Below, in pieces: positions 46,161 to 58,851 of a stretch of 64,000 nucleotides of DNA. The position numbers and the translations under genes were made by a program. The notes below the pieces were generated by a model that was not told the DNA's origin, ran no database searches, and saw only the letters and a list, made by a program, of their open reading frames with translations. Numbering within the stretch: the stretch's first letter is position 1; each line of letters opens with the position of its first letter. The stretch is from Sacculina carcini (lineage: Eukaryota; Arthropoda; Thecostraca; Sacculinidae), in assembly GCA_916048095.2 (NCBI GenBank), contig OU696584.1, positions 6,132,204-6,196,203 on the forward strand, written 5' to 3'.

Positions 46161-49100
46161 TCAATGCCAGAGCGTGCGACTGCCATTTTGCCGTGCTCTG
46201 CCAATTCTCACAGTCTCGGCGTAGGAGCGCTGCAGACGACACAACCTAGCCGCCTGCTCGATCGCTATCGAATGATCGACTGCAGCGCCAGAACCCTCGC
46301 AAACGCCCACTGGCGCCATCTGTCGGTCATCACTGGAAACACTAGGCTCCGCCCACTCGGTGACGTCACCGCGCACAGCCGCCGCCGTTTCGATAGCGTC
46401 AGTGGCGGTTGCAGCAGTTGGAGACGCTGTCGTCGCCTGCTGCTGGTGACGTGAAATGACGTCATCGCACTTCGCTGGCGTCGCCTTGAGCAGGTGAAAC
46501 AGGTCGTCGAATAGGCGGCGATAAACTTCGCCGCCGCCGCTGCTGCTGCCGCCATTGGCTGACGGCGAACGGCGCCGACCAATCAGCGGCCAGGTGGGCG
46601 GAGTCTGCGTGGCCACCGAGACCAATGAGCGCGCTGTGCTGGCCGTGCACGCGCTCAGGTCGTTGCCGTGACAGCCAATCAACGGCAAGCAAGCCGGCTC
46701 GCTGTCGTCATGTTCAATTGCAGACTCGGAAAAGTGACCATGCTGTTGTTGTTGTTGTTGGAGTTCATCAAAGAGTGACACTGACTCGCGACTACATTGG
46801 CTGCCAGCGTCGCCACACCTGGCGCCACCTAGCGGCAACAAACGACACTCGTGCTTGTCCATTTCGTCGAGCAAACGGCGGTAGTGGGCGTCCAGCTGTG
46901 CAATCAACGATGTCCAAAAACCGCCACTCATCTCCTGCACACAAACACAAACACACAAACAAACAAACATACAAACTCGGGTATACCATATTGGAAGTGA
47001 TTATGAAGTTGTATACTTACTGTATATATATCTATATATATAAAAGAGATCCTCTGTGTGTGTGTGTGTGTGTGTGTCTGTGTGTTCACCATCCTTGGTC
47101 CATTTTCTATCAGCTATTACTCGGCCACCACTTGGCGTACTCGCTTAAAATTTATACCATCATGTTGGAAATTTTCTTGTCTACACTTAACACTAAATTT
47201 TAAGTTTTAAAAATGATACGCAAAAAAGTTATAGCGGTGAAAAGACAAAATGAACCCTGAAAAATGCGAAAATTGTGGTCAATGCTCTGCCATCTACTCC
47301 TCATAAACCAGAAATGGTACAGCCAAACAGATTATACCACTGTGTAGAAAATTTTCTGTTCTACAAGATAGGTTTTAATTCATATCCAAAAATAGAACAT
47401 AAAAGATGTAAACATGACAAAATTTCAATCTATATTCAAAATTATATTTATACTCCACGCGTCCGATTTTCTATACTTTTTTCTCTATGTATCAAAAACT
47501 AATTATCACACAACTAAATAAATAATACCATCATGCTGGGAATTTTGTTTGCTACAACACGGTATAATTTTTAATTTTCCAAAGTGTATTAAAAAAAAGT
47601 TACGGCGGTGTGAAGTCAAAATGACAAAGTCAAAAATGCAAAATTAGCACTGGAAACCGTGAATGTTTTGGTAAATATTCCCCTATCTATTCCTCATAAA
47701 CCAGCAATGGTACAGCTATAAAAATTATACTATTGTGTAGATAATTTTGTGTTCTACAAGAAAAGTTATAATTTATACCCACAAATGATACAAAAAATGT
47801 GTAAAATTGGCAAAATTGTCAAATACATCCAAAATTACACTTGATCACCGGGCGCCTAAATTAATTCATTTTTCTACCTATTTCTCAGGAACTATTTGTC
47901 ACACATTAAAATAAATTATATCATCGTGCTGGAAATTGTATTTTTTTAAATGCGGTATAATTCTTAATTTTCCAAAGTGTATCTGAAGGAAGTGACGGCG
48001 GTGTAAAGTCAAAAGAACATATTGCCAATTTGACAGCTATTATGCGCACTTGCGATTACACAGGAATATACTACTGTGTAGAGAATTTTGTGTTCTACAA
48101 GAAAAGGTGTAATTTATACCCACAAATGATACAAAAAACGTGTAAAATTGGCAAAATTCTCAAATACATCCAAAATTACACTTGAACACCGGGTGACTAC
48201 AATTTATTCATTTTTATACCCATTTCTCAGGAACTATTTGTCATACATTAAAATTAATTATACCATCGTGCTAGAAATTTCGTTTCCTACAGTACGGTAT
48301 AATTATTAATTTTCCAAAGTGTATCTGAAGGAAGTTACGCCGGTGTAAAGTCAAAATGTCATGTTGCCAATTTGACAGCTATTATGCGCACTTGCGATTA
48401 CACAGGAATATACACCGATTAAATTTCACTGAAGTCCAATCACAATTTACGCACTTGCGATTACACAGGAATATACTACTGTGTAGAGAATTTTGTGTTC
48501 TACAAGATAAGCTATAATTTATACCCACAAATGATACAAAAAACGTGTAAAATTGGCAAAATTCTCAAATACATCCAAAATTACACTTGAACACCGGGCG
48601 ACTAAAATTAATTCATTTTTCTACTATTTCTCAGTAACTATTTGTTACACATAAAAATAAATTATACCATCGTTCTAGAAATCTTTTCTTCTACAATACG
48701 GTATAATTTGTAATTTTCCAAAGGGTATCTGAAGGAAGTTACGGCGGTGTAAAGTCAAAAGGACATATTGCCAATTTGACAGCTATTATGCGCACTTGCG
48801 ATTACACAGGAATATACACCGATTAAATTTCACTGAAGCCCAATCACAATTAAGAATGCATCATATTATCTCCAAGCATGGATGGTGTGGTTTTATTGCG
48901 TACAGTTTAATTAATGCTACACTCTACTGAATATAAAGGCTTTATTGTCCTCAATAACGTTCCGCACGACGGGCGGGTAAAATGCTATTGGGAACAAAGT
49001 AAACTACTGAATTTAACTGTGTAATTTAATTGGTTTAATTTCAAGTTGCATAAGCATAAGTTGCATAAGGATATGGGTTGCAATATCATGTAATGCCAAC

Positions 49101-52100
49101 TTATGCTGTTTTAGCGGAAGCATTAACCTGGAATTATAGAGATGACAGAAGGTTGCATTGTTTTGATAGTGTTGTGGAAAAACATATTTTCTAAATTGAA
49201 ACATAAATTTCACATTTAGACTTTTAGATTAGCTATAACTTTCCTGTGCGTTTGTTTTTCTTTTTCAATTTGCACTAATTTTTTTATGAATTGAATATTA
49301 ATTATATTTTATGAACTGTTCCGCACGACGGGCGAATTAAATGTATCTATAAAGAGTGGGTTTAAATGATAGCGAGGTATATGATATTTTGCTAGCAGTA
49401 AATATTCTAGCGATAAAAGTAGAATAGCTCTTAAGCAAATGATTTTGGAGAATGATGTGAACCTATAAATATATTTTGCGATCTGATGATATATGTATTA
49501 GGAATAATACGTAGCAGAATATAGATTGCATAATATAATATCGGCTGTAATATCAAGGGCTGCATTATCGATGTAATCCAAAAAATAACAACTGTATGAA
49601 TATGATGCATTAGTGGAAGCATTAACCGGGAATTATGAGATAATATGATAATGGTGTAAAATTATATCGCATTATGCAGCAAATGTGAATTTAGCTACCT
49701 TACAGTTTGGTCCCGATACTATATTGGCGGGTTGAGAGAAAAGTATTGGTGGGCCGCGTGTTTGGGACCCCTGGGGTAGATAATCTCAGTCTTCTGATTA
49801 CAAATTATGATCGCATCAGTATATTTTGTGATCACAAACTAATAAGTTAAATCACCTCAGACTAGGCTGAGAGCGGTCAAGATTGAATGGTTGGGTTGGG
49901 TTGGGTAGGTTTGACTCAGGTTATATTGGGTTTTAATGATAGCGGAAAATATATAAATTTTAACAATAAATATTATAGCGGTAAAAGTGAAATAGTACTT
50001 AAGCAAATGATATTGGGGAATGATGTTAAGTAATAAATATAGTTTGGAAACAGTCTGATGAAAAGATTTCATCATCTTTCATTGTTTGTTTCGTGTTTGT
50101 GTTCTGAATTATACCACACGACGGGCAGATTTATATATCAGGCGGGTTGAGGGATAATATTTGTCAAAATAAGAACAAAAATATTCACATTTAGACTTTT
50201 CTATTGGTTAAGATATTTATAGGTTACATTTTTTGCTTTTCAATTTGTATTCATTATATTTTATGGATTTGATATGAATTTTATTGTATGAATTGTTCCG
50301 CACGACGGGTGGGTTTAAAAAAGTGTTTTTAGATCATTTTTTCAAATGGTTCATTTGAAAAAAGGTTTTTTTTTTAAATAAAAATGTTCCGCGGGCAGCA
50401 ACTATAGACAATAGAACGTTCAATTTACCCTGTAGAATTAATCCATACACAAAACCAATGGATTTGACTCCAAGATGCAGAACGGATCGTGTTCGAGTTC
50501 TGAATTATTCAGCACGACGGGCGGGTATAAAAATGACTCAGGCGGACTGAGGGGAAATATTGTGTCGAAATAAAAATAATTAAACTTATAATTTTCAATT
50601 GATTAATATTCTTATGAGTGTACCCTATTTCATTTTTATTTTTCCATATTTTTTATGAATTGAATATGAATTTCATGTTATGAATTGCTCCGCACAACTG
50701 GCGGGTTTTAATGCTATATATATACATAAAGAAGAAATTATCTGTCTGTCTGTGTATGTATGCTTGAATATGAGGTGACATAATTGCGCTGGCTCATGGT
50801 TCGCTGGTTCAATTATCAGGGGCTTCAAACGCAAACGAAGCGATGGCTCATTTTTATGAAATAAAAATGTCCCGCGGGCAGCAATAAAACGTTCAATTTC
50901 ACCGTATAGAATGAATTCATATACAAAACTAATGGATTTGACTTCAAGAACCAGAACGGATGGTGTTCGAGTTCTGAATTTTTCCTCACGTCGGGCGGGT
51001 TTAAATATGAGGCGGGTTGAGTGAAAATATTTTGTCAAAATAAAATTAAAAATAATGAAATTTAGACTTTTTAATTGATTAAGGTCTTCATGAGTTTGCC
51101 TTATTTATTTTCAATTTGCAATATTTTTATGAATTGTTCCGCACAACGGGCGGGTTTTAATGCGGTTTTAATGCTATATATATACATAAAGAAGAAATTA
51201 TCTGTCTGTCTGTGTATGTATGCTTGAATATGAGGTGACATAATTGCGCTGGTTCATGGTTCGCTGGTTCAATGATCAGGGGCTTCAAACGCAAACGAAG
51301 CGATGGCTCATTTTTATGAAATAAAAATGTCCCGCGGGCAGCAATAAAACGTTCAATTTCACCGTGTAGAATGAATTCATATACAAAACTAATGGATTTG
51401 ACTTCAAGAACCAGAACGGATGGTGTTCGAGTTCTGAATTATTCCGCACGTCGGCCGGGTTTAAATATGAGGCGGGCTGAGTGAAAATATTTTGTCAAAA
51501 TGTAAATTAAAAATAATGAAATTTAGACTTTTTAATTGATTAAGGTTTTTATGAGTTTGCCTTATTTATTTTTAATTTGCAATATTTTTATGAATTCTTC
51601 CGCACAACGGGCGGGTTTTAATGCTAGTAGAAATATATTTGCGTGTTATTTGAGTTGCAGCTACGGCTGTATGCCGCGAGGGCCGAATAAATAATTGGAA
51701 GAATATTAAGAAATTAAAAGGTTATATGTACAATACATTACATACAAGATTATAAATTAGTTGATTAATTAAAAAAACGTTTACTGAGATATGCAAATAT
51801 ACACACACAAACACACACCCAGTTGAGCGGAAGCGAGTCGTCAAGGGCTACTGCGCTGTCAATGGAAGAGTCGACCGCCCGCCCCGCCCCCTGGTGGTCG
51901 CACTCGAAATTAGAAGTTGTCACATCGGGCGATAGAGGCTGACTGCAAGAAAAACAAAAACGTGAATGCAAAATTTGAGATCTCCTCTCAATATTATGTG
52001 AATATTAATAAAAAATTGCATAATGTAAATATAATGTACATATTGTAACATATATACACTTAATATTCGTCAATGCACTCAATTATTGAATACTAAATAG

Positions 52101-52209
52101 AGCAAAAAAATCCACACAAATTTAATCGGTAATAAGCACACGACAGGCGCGTTGCTAAAAACAGAAGCGCATCCATCAAATATGGTCGCTATAATGTAAA
52201 AGATACTCC

Positions 52210-52241
<32 letters not shown>

Positions 52242-53973
52242 TACACAGATAGAAAAACACCTGCATTCAGAGAACGTGAACGCACATGGGCGAATAAAAG
52301 TGCAGGTGTGTGTGTGTGTGTGCATGTTACCCGTGCACGTGCAACGAGTGAAGACTCTCCGACAAGCTTTGCAGTCTGGACAGGCGAGAACGCACGGCCC
52401 GCACCTCAAAACACACACACACACACACACACAGACACACAAACAGAAGATCCCATATGTCATTCTCAAACTTTTTTAGCAGCGACCCCAAATTATGCAC
52501 AAACCAAGCATGGCGACCCAAGCCTATATTGTAATACGAGTTGTCCTTAAATACAATGATTATGCTTTGAATCAGGAATTTAATTTAATCATGGTCTGCT
52601 TTCATCCAATCAGGAATTTAATTTAATCTTGGTCTGCTTCTATCACATCAGGAATTCAATTTAATGATGATCTGCTAGGAATTCTTACACTAAGCATCAT
52701 GTAGTCTAATCATTACAGTACAGTAATAAAAATGTATTTCAGTGGAAAACTCATGATTTTCTCCGAACGCTTAGAGACAAAATAAAATGATTTGGCAACC
52801 CAATTTACCCTAATTTAGGGGATGAACTTAACCCATTTACCCCCTCATTATTATATTGAGTACAAGTTTAACATTTTCAAGCTTGTATATAAATTACTTT
52901 ATATTAAAAATTTCAATATTGTATGAATATCAAAAATATACCAAATATATCCCGCCCGATTATGGAATATATGTTAATATAGACAACAAAAAGAGGAATA
53001 ATTATCATCATAAGTCATTTGGAAGTAATTCAGGCTATACTGATTACTCACTGCTTGAGCGGCATTGTCTTCAGTAGCTGGAAAGTCACCGCCATCTTCT
53101 ACACCATCCTCAACAGAGTCAACATCACTGCCTTCAACATCGTGATCGGAATCAACATCGAGTTTGGCCACGCCCCCTCGTGTGACGTCACATTCGCTGT
53201 CATAATGTGATTGTTGATCGCATCCAGACAGGCGACGATCATGATCCTTGTGATCTTTGTGATCTTGATGATCGGAGTGAGAGCGCGGCGAGTGTTGCAC
53301 ACTGGCCAGTCGCGCTTGCAATTGATCAACATGTGATTGCAACATTGCAGCTCGTGCGTCATGGTGCTCGCATGTATCGGCCAAACTGCCACACACACAT
53401 ACACACACAGACACACATACACACAAGTATAGGTACACACAAATACACACACAGACACACATACGCCGACACACATACACACAAGTATAGGTACACACAC
53501 ATACAGACACACATACATACAGACACACATACATACAGACACACATACATACATACACATACACACAGATATACATACACATTCATCCACACATACACGG
53601 AGACACACATACACATACACGCAGACACACACACATACATACATACACATACACACATATACAGGCAGACACACACATATACAGGCAGACACACACACAC
53701 ACATACACTCAAGTATAGGTACACACACATACGCATACACACATACGCATACACACATATACAGGCCGACACACACACACATACACTCAAGTATAGGTAC
53801 ACACACATACGCATACACACATAGACACACACACACACAAGAAGTTATGCTTGTTCTTTACTGTTAGCTGTTTTTTATCAACATGCTCATGAGTTTTGAT
53901 AGCATTGTTGTTATGTTGGTCTGATGGTTGTATGGTTAGGCTAGGTTAGGTTGTATGGCTAAATGGTTAGGTC

Positions 53974-54026
<53 letters not shown>

Positions 54027-55669
54027 TGTATGTGTGTGCATACACAATGTGTTTAGCTAGAGCAAAACTACGATAAATGTTTGGCGATTTTCAGCCAAAA
54101 ATCGTGAAAATTCGAGCTAACCGCTTGAATCTGATTCTAAGGGCTAATACTGTTCAGAAATATTTCACACACAGTGTTTTTGAAGCGGCTGGAACCATAA
54201 TTATCAGCCGCATTAATTGAAATTGAAACTTTCGTCAAATAAGTGTCACCCTGACGTGCACACACCCACACACACGAGCACACATACACATAGAAACACA
54301 TTGACAATGTCGCAGTTAAATCGAGCTACATTTATCAATAAACTGTTGGACTCTGTGGTGTAGTTGTTAGCACACCCGCCTCACAAGCGGGAGGTCCTTG
54401 GTTCGAAACCCGGTGAAGGAGAATTTCTTCGGGCGAATTCTATAATCCAACAGCCCCTGTCCACCCAGCAGTAAATGATGGTACCAGATATCGGTCATGT
54501 GTTGTGTCATGCACTCTGGGGAGGTGGTCCTCTCTAATACGTCTTCCGTCCTTGTGGCGCCATAGCGTGGAGATGGTTGGTTCTGCGGTGGCAGCGAGCT
54601 GCACGGGAAACACCTGTGTGTTCATAAGCTTCGACTTCTTCCCGTGTAGCAGCTGTCACTTGAGGCCTTTAATGTTTAACCTTTAAGCCGTGCATTCAGC
54701 CTACATACCATCTGGCTCGTTCAGCTTGCAGCCGCAGCTGTTCTTTCAGCCGGCTGTTATCAGCTTCCAGCTGCTGCACGCCGCTCTCCAGCTGTTCGTA
54801 GAAGCGCAGCCGCGATTCGTTCAGCTCGCGCAGTACATCTGTCTGTCGGCCCAGGTACTAGCGCCGACACACACACACACAAACCAGGGTTTCAAAAAAA
54901 ACGTTTTTTCACAAAAAAAACAAAAACCAAGTTTTTTTTAGAAAAAAAACAAAAGAACCATCTTTTTTTTGTCTTTTTTACAATTTGCATACACAAATAA
55001 AAAAAAGGAATGTACCATGCTATTTAGTATATAGTTGAACATATTTTAGTGCCACTTAACAAGAGTTTTGTAAATATTTAAAAAAGAAAAAAGAAAAAAT
55101 CATAAAAATGTACACACAGGATCTTGAATTTCACCTTGTAGCATCTATAGGCAACGGAAGTTTTAAACTGCTTCCAATTGCGAAAACAGTCGATTTTAAA
55201 CACCCACATATGTTTGCAAAGTCCAAATCCAAATACCCAGTGGCCTTATTTATGAAAACCTAGTGACTAAAAATCGTTTTATCCATGGAAGTTAATTCAT
55301 GTTTGTTTTCAGAGAAAACACAGTTTTATTAACTCAGAGGTTTCTGAAAATAGTGTTTTTCATAGAAACTCTTTTTTTTCGTAAAAAATTAGGATTTATC
55401 AGAAATACCAACTACAATGCTTCCCCAGCAAAAACCAAAAATGTTAATAAAAATGGTTCCCATATCGTGCTAACCCATAAAATCATGCCAAAAAGTAATA
55501 TTTATGGAGATTTAAAACTGTATTAACGAACTCATTAACTTATTCTGAAAATATTTGAACATTCCTATTTGAGAAAAATCATTTCTGTCAAAAAAACAAT
55601 TTAAAAAAAAAACATGTTTTTATATAAAAAACACTTGGTTTAAAACATGGTTGAAACCAAACAAGCCCT

Positions 55670-55714
<45 letters not shown>

Positions 55715-56062
55715 CAGAGGCGGCGCCAAGAGGAGGATTAGACGGGCCCCTGAAAATCCTGACTATGAACATTTGGAGTGTAGTTCCTCATGTTTCGCCA
55801 AGCCCCTGCACACTTTTTCATTAGCTCCCCTACCCGTCTGCCCTCAGCTCACCCGCCGGACAAATCCTGACGCCGCCACTGATACACGTAAACAATGTTC
55901 GGAAGACAAAAGAAGCATCACAGAATTCAGAGACTTGTTTGAAAGAATTCAAAGAATTCAAAGAGTTGTTGACTCGGTCATGCCGACTACAAATTGGTGA
56001 CGATGTAGTCGGTGAGAACACACACACACACACTCACACGCACACACACACACGCACACACC

Positions 56063-56094
<32 letters not shown>

Positions 56095-57063
56095 AAGAAA
56101 CAGCTCAAACTGGTTGAACAGAACAACAGAAGACAACTTCAGAACGAAATGGCTAAATATATCAGATGCCAAAATAAATCCGATTAGAACGAATAGTGGA
56201 TGGCCGCAAGTGAGAAAAACAAACGCTTATTTTATATATTCCAAAAGAGCAAATATTACATCGGCAGTGGTATTAAAATGCGTCTGTTATACAAACTGTG
56301 TGTGTGCGTGTGTGTATGCACTTTCATATCACATTTTGACTTCTTTTTTATTATCTCATTTGAATTCGGTTTCTCTCTTCATTAGCTCTCATCTTCTCCT
56401 GACTAAGCTCGTATTTCTCAATTTACTCTCTCAATTTATACTTCGAGCGCTTCCAGTATACATGGGGCCAGCGCAGGGTGGTAATAGTGCAGCTGCACTC
56501 TAACTAACTATAACTATATCATCGGATGCATGGGCGTAAATCCTGGGGGTTTGGGGGTTATATATACCCCCCGACAAACTTGTTGGGGGGTATGAATATG
56601 CAATTATACCCCACGATAATTCTGCTGAGTTCAGTTCATTGGGTATATTATCATCAAAATCAGCATAGAAGGCAAATGACAATAGGCCAAAAATGCAAGA
56701 AATTCTAAATATGTGATGAATTATATTACGCAATACAATTTTCATTGAGGTATATGTTGTAATTGAATAGGCTGAAAATAGTTGAGGATCTCATGCAATT
56801 GGCCAACTGAGTCCACTTGGAACACTAATGCATGATGGCTGTCATCCCCCCGAGCCTCGACACAAATCTACACAAATGATGGGATGTGTCTGTAATTAAT
56901 AACAATAACAATAATAATAAGCACACGTGACATGACCCCGCCTACCTGAATCTCCAGGTGCTGGTCTTCGATGGTGGTCTGTTGTTGACGTACCACTTGC
57001 TCGAGACTTTTATTGCGCTCCAACAGCGTCTTGCCCAGCTCTGCAGCTAGCTGAAGATCTTCA
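46161..57063 (-). CDS. CDR2/centrocortin-like coiled-coil protein (7 recovered exons, 5' end not found)
   Basis: Exons: about 57063-56946, 54857-54709, 53385-53052, 52404-52331, 51942-51819 and 46934-46161, plus at least one missing 5' exon; the phases of all these joins agree. The first recovered exon reads DLQLAAELGKTLLERNKSLE and the next QTDVLRELNESRLRFYEQLE, matching in order the human CDR2 coiled coil (DLQLAAELGKTLLDRN, VELLRQMNEQHAKVYEQL). Later exons have a His/Asp-rich segment, a short leucine-rich helix and a Ser-rich stretch. The last exon contains VYRRLFDDLFHLLK, like the CDR2 motif YKALFKEIF, and a Gln run. CDR2 proteins are cytoplasmic; the fly relative centrocortin works at centrosomes. 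Five acceptors follow (TG)n tracts. A 4.9-kb intron (46935-51818) holds a tandem repeat array. About 520 residues are recovered. Confidence 0.75.
47025..48860. mobile_element. Helentron-like element with 340-405-bp internal tandem repeats
   Basis: Starts with TCTATATATATAAAAGAGAT and a TG microsatellite, a usual opening for non-autonomous Helentron/Helitron elements. The interior repeats a unit with CACCGGGCGACTAAA (about 47848, 48188, 48594), ATTTCTCAGGAACTATTTGT and TACGGCGGTGTAAAGTCAAA, spaced about 340 and 405 bases. The longer unit carries an extra copy of CTTGCGATTACACAGGAATA. No long open frame. Confidence 0.5.
48950..51626. mobile_element. tandem Helentron-like array (CCGCACGACGGGCGGG units)
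   Basis: CCGCACGACGGGCGGG or a variant recurs near 48962, 49321, 50298, 50511, 50688, 50993, 51139, 51447 and 51600, usually followed by TTTTAATGCT. Two nearly identical units of about 450 bases (about 50715-51165 and 51175-51620) start TATATATATACATAAAGAAG, continue with TCTGTCTGTCTGTGTATG and CCCGCGGGCAGCAA, and end GGCGGGTTTTAATGCTAG. The last copy ends CTAGT, as expected of Helitron-type 3' ends (CTAG before T). All of it lies in one intron of the CDR2-like gene. Confidence 0.6.
53395..53845. repeat. CA-rich minisatellite before CDR2-like exon acceptor
   Basis: Imperfect CA repeat with higher-order units: CAAGTATAGGTACACACACA recurs about four times and ACAGACACACATACATACAG several times. 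It reads as TG-rich in the gene direction and ends about 10 bases before the acceptor at 53385. Confidence 0.9.
53976..54038. repeat. (TG)n microsatellite
   Basis: Reads as (CA)n in the direction of the CDR2-like gene, in the same intron as the TG-reading tract at 53395-53845. Confidence 0.9.
54347..54690 (+). mobile_element. tRNA-Val-derived SINE, copy 4
   Basis: Full-length plus-strand copy: GGACTCTGTGGTGTAGTTGT (A-box region), CCCGCCTCACAAGCGGG (anticodon arm, loop triplet CAC), GGTTCGAAACCC (B box), body with ACCAGATATCGGTCATGTGT, end TTTAATGTTTAACCTTTAA. The acceptor stem does not pair, so the head is not a functional tRNA. Confidence 0.85.
54890..55640. other. AT-rich intron stretch with A/T homopolymer runs
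   Basis: Within the CDR2-like gene between the acceptor TG tract and a CA run at 55673-55712. Many A and T runs of 6-10 bases; nothing else recognised. Confidence 0.4.
55715..55881. mobile_element. hAT-like MITE, CAGTGGCGGCGCC family
   Basis: Starts CAGAGGCGGCGCCAAGAGG and ends CCTGACGCCGCCACTG. Opposite in orientation to the copies at 62014 and 63762 (the CGAGTGTAG block reads on the other strand). Inserted at the end of a CA microsatellite. Confidence 0.75.
56380..56920 (+). mobile_element. (AAT)n-tail LINE/SINE 3' end, interrupted by another repeat
   Basis: The left part (to about 56515) matches 44600-44680 (CGCTTCCAGTATACATGGGG, GTGGTAATAGTGC). The right part (from about 56872, GATGTGTCTGTAATTAATAA) matches its end. 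The intervening 350 bases are the dispersed repeat at 56535-56865, so that repeat inserted into this older element. Confidence 0.55.
56535..56865 (-). repeat. 330-bp dispersed repeat with short open frame, copy 2
   Basis: Inverted relative to 43593-43922. The minus frame from 56745 is open for about 80 codons and is closely similar to copy 1 (FYADFDDNIPNELNSAELS shared), with scattered substitutions. Confidence 0.75.
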
Positions 57064-57075
57064 GGCCAGCGAGAT

Positions 57076-57119
<44 letters not shown>

Positions 57120-58166
57120 TAGGGTGAACATACGTCCACTTGTTCCCGAATAAATCCTCTTTTTGGGGTTGTCTAGGTTCTTGTGAAATCCTTCAAAAGT
57201 CCGGAATTTCCAATATTTGGCCTATAAAAAGGTAATTTCTCAATAAAAAGATGCGATTTGCACAAAAGTCAACTCTGTTTGGAGATTGGGAATATGGTCA
57301 CGCAAATACACATACACACACACATAGACACAAACATACAACAAAATCGATAACAGGGCCATTCACCCAGAACGCATAAATATTAACCCATACGCGCAAA
57401 ATCAATGCATATAAACGCACGAAATGTAGGAGAATATCAAGGAGAAAAGAAAATTTAAAAGAATGTAGAAGACAATGTAAAAGAGAGACAGACGGAATGT
57501 ACAGAAAAAGAGGCACATAAGAATCAGTAACATCGAGAATAACACAATATTGTTCAGATGAAAAAGTATTGATAGATAAATGATATCTAACAAGCAGTTC
57601 ATCCGACTTTCAATAAGTTCCGTTTTAAATTCAGTATTATTAGTCTAGCCACCCTACTCAGTGTTAAAACGCACACATACACGCACACTCACACACACGC
57701 ACACACACACACACACCGCCCACGTTGTGGAAAATGTTTCGTTAAACACCGCGCTGTAAAGTGTAGTTCAAATATGGCGCGAATTGGCTGACACAAACAC
57801 AGCGCAGTACAGCAGCCATAAACGCCAGAAAATGGACAGGGGCCATGATCGCTTGATTGCGACCAGAAATTGGAGGAAGGTAGAGAAAGAGAGAGAAAGA
57901 CAGAGAGAAACAGAGAGCCGAATACGAAGAAAAGTACCAATTGTTGTTAGACACACAACAATACTCCATCAACTCCTGTTCACACACACACACATACACA
58001 CACACAAATGTATCTCAGACGCCGCAGGACATGAGAGGCAATCTTGAGCGGCAATGACTTTGTGCCGCCGGCTATCGAGCAAATGAAAGAAAATTACCGC
58101 GCAAATCGACCAGCGTTCTGATAATGTCGTGTCTATGTGTACATGTGCATGTTTAGCATATGCGAG
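57064..58166. other. likely 5' intron of the CDR2-like gene
   Basis: A (CA)n tract at 57079-57115 precedes the exon (TG in the sense direction). Otherwise AT-rich with CA patches at 57305-57330, 57669-57717 and 57980-58006. No convincing start exon was found. Confidence 0.35.
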
Positions 58167-58169
58167 ATT

Positions 58170-58256
<87 letters not shown>

Positions 58257-58270
58257 TGTGTGTGTGTGTG
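58167..58270. repeat. (TG)n microsatellite
   Basis: Nearly pure TG run of about 100 bases. Confidence 0.95.
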
Positions 58271-58376
58271 AACTGCATGTAACAATATGCTTGATTGGGC
58301 TCATATTTAATTAAAATCAGATTCCAAATAACATAGAATACAACATATACACAAAAACAAGATACACAAGGTGTGT

Positions 58377-58521
58377 CAGTGGCAGCGCCAGGCTATTCCT
58401 GGTTGGGGCTAAGGAGATACACTCTAGTCCACATTTTCGTAGGGCTCATTTGGGGATTGACACATTGGGGGGGGGGGCGAAGGTTTCAACCCTACAAGAC
58501 CCCTCCTTGGCACCGCCACTG
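58377..58521. mobile_element. hAT-like MITE, CAGTGGCGGCGCC family (145 bp)
   Basis: Ends CAGTGGCAGCGCCAGGCTA and CTTGGCACCGCCACTG; a short derivative with a G run in the middle. Confidence 0.75.
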
Positions 58522-58851
58522 GCATATGTGTATATGCACATATGTGTACGTGTGTGTGGGTGTGGGTGTGTGTGTACGTGTAGACAGTTGCAAATACACC
58601 TCACGTAACCTGCAAATGACATTCCACACACGCACACACACACAGACATACAAACACACACACACAGGTGTCAGAATGTCAGCACCTGTTCCACCACACA
58701 ATACGCCAGTTGTATGCGCGTCTGCACGTGGGTGTACGTGTCGTATGTCGTATGTCGTGCACTCGTTTGCAACAAGGCAATGACACTGATGTGTGTGTGT
58801 AGGCGGCTACAATTTTGTGTGTGTATGTATGTGTGTGTGTTTGTGTGTGTC

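Noticed and set aside
49885-49910. Telomere-like (TTGGG)n run
   Set aside because: Only a few units, within an AT-rich repeat array; not terminal and not the usual animal motif.
47000-51700. CRISPR-like or bacterial repeat array
   Set aside because: Units are hundreds of bases long with transposon-type ends, inside an intron of an animal gene.
54347-54421. Functional tRNA-Val gene
   Set aside because: The acceptor stem does not pair, the T stem has a mismatch, and the sequence continues into a repeated body shared by four copies.
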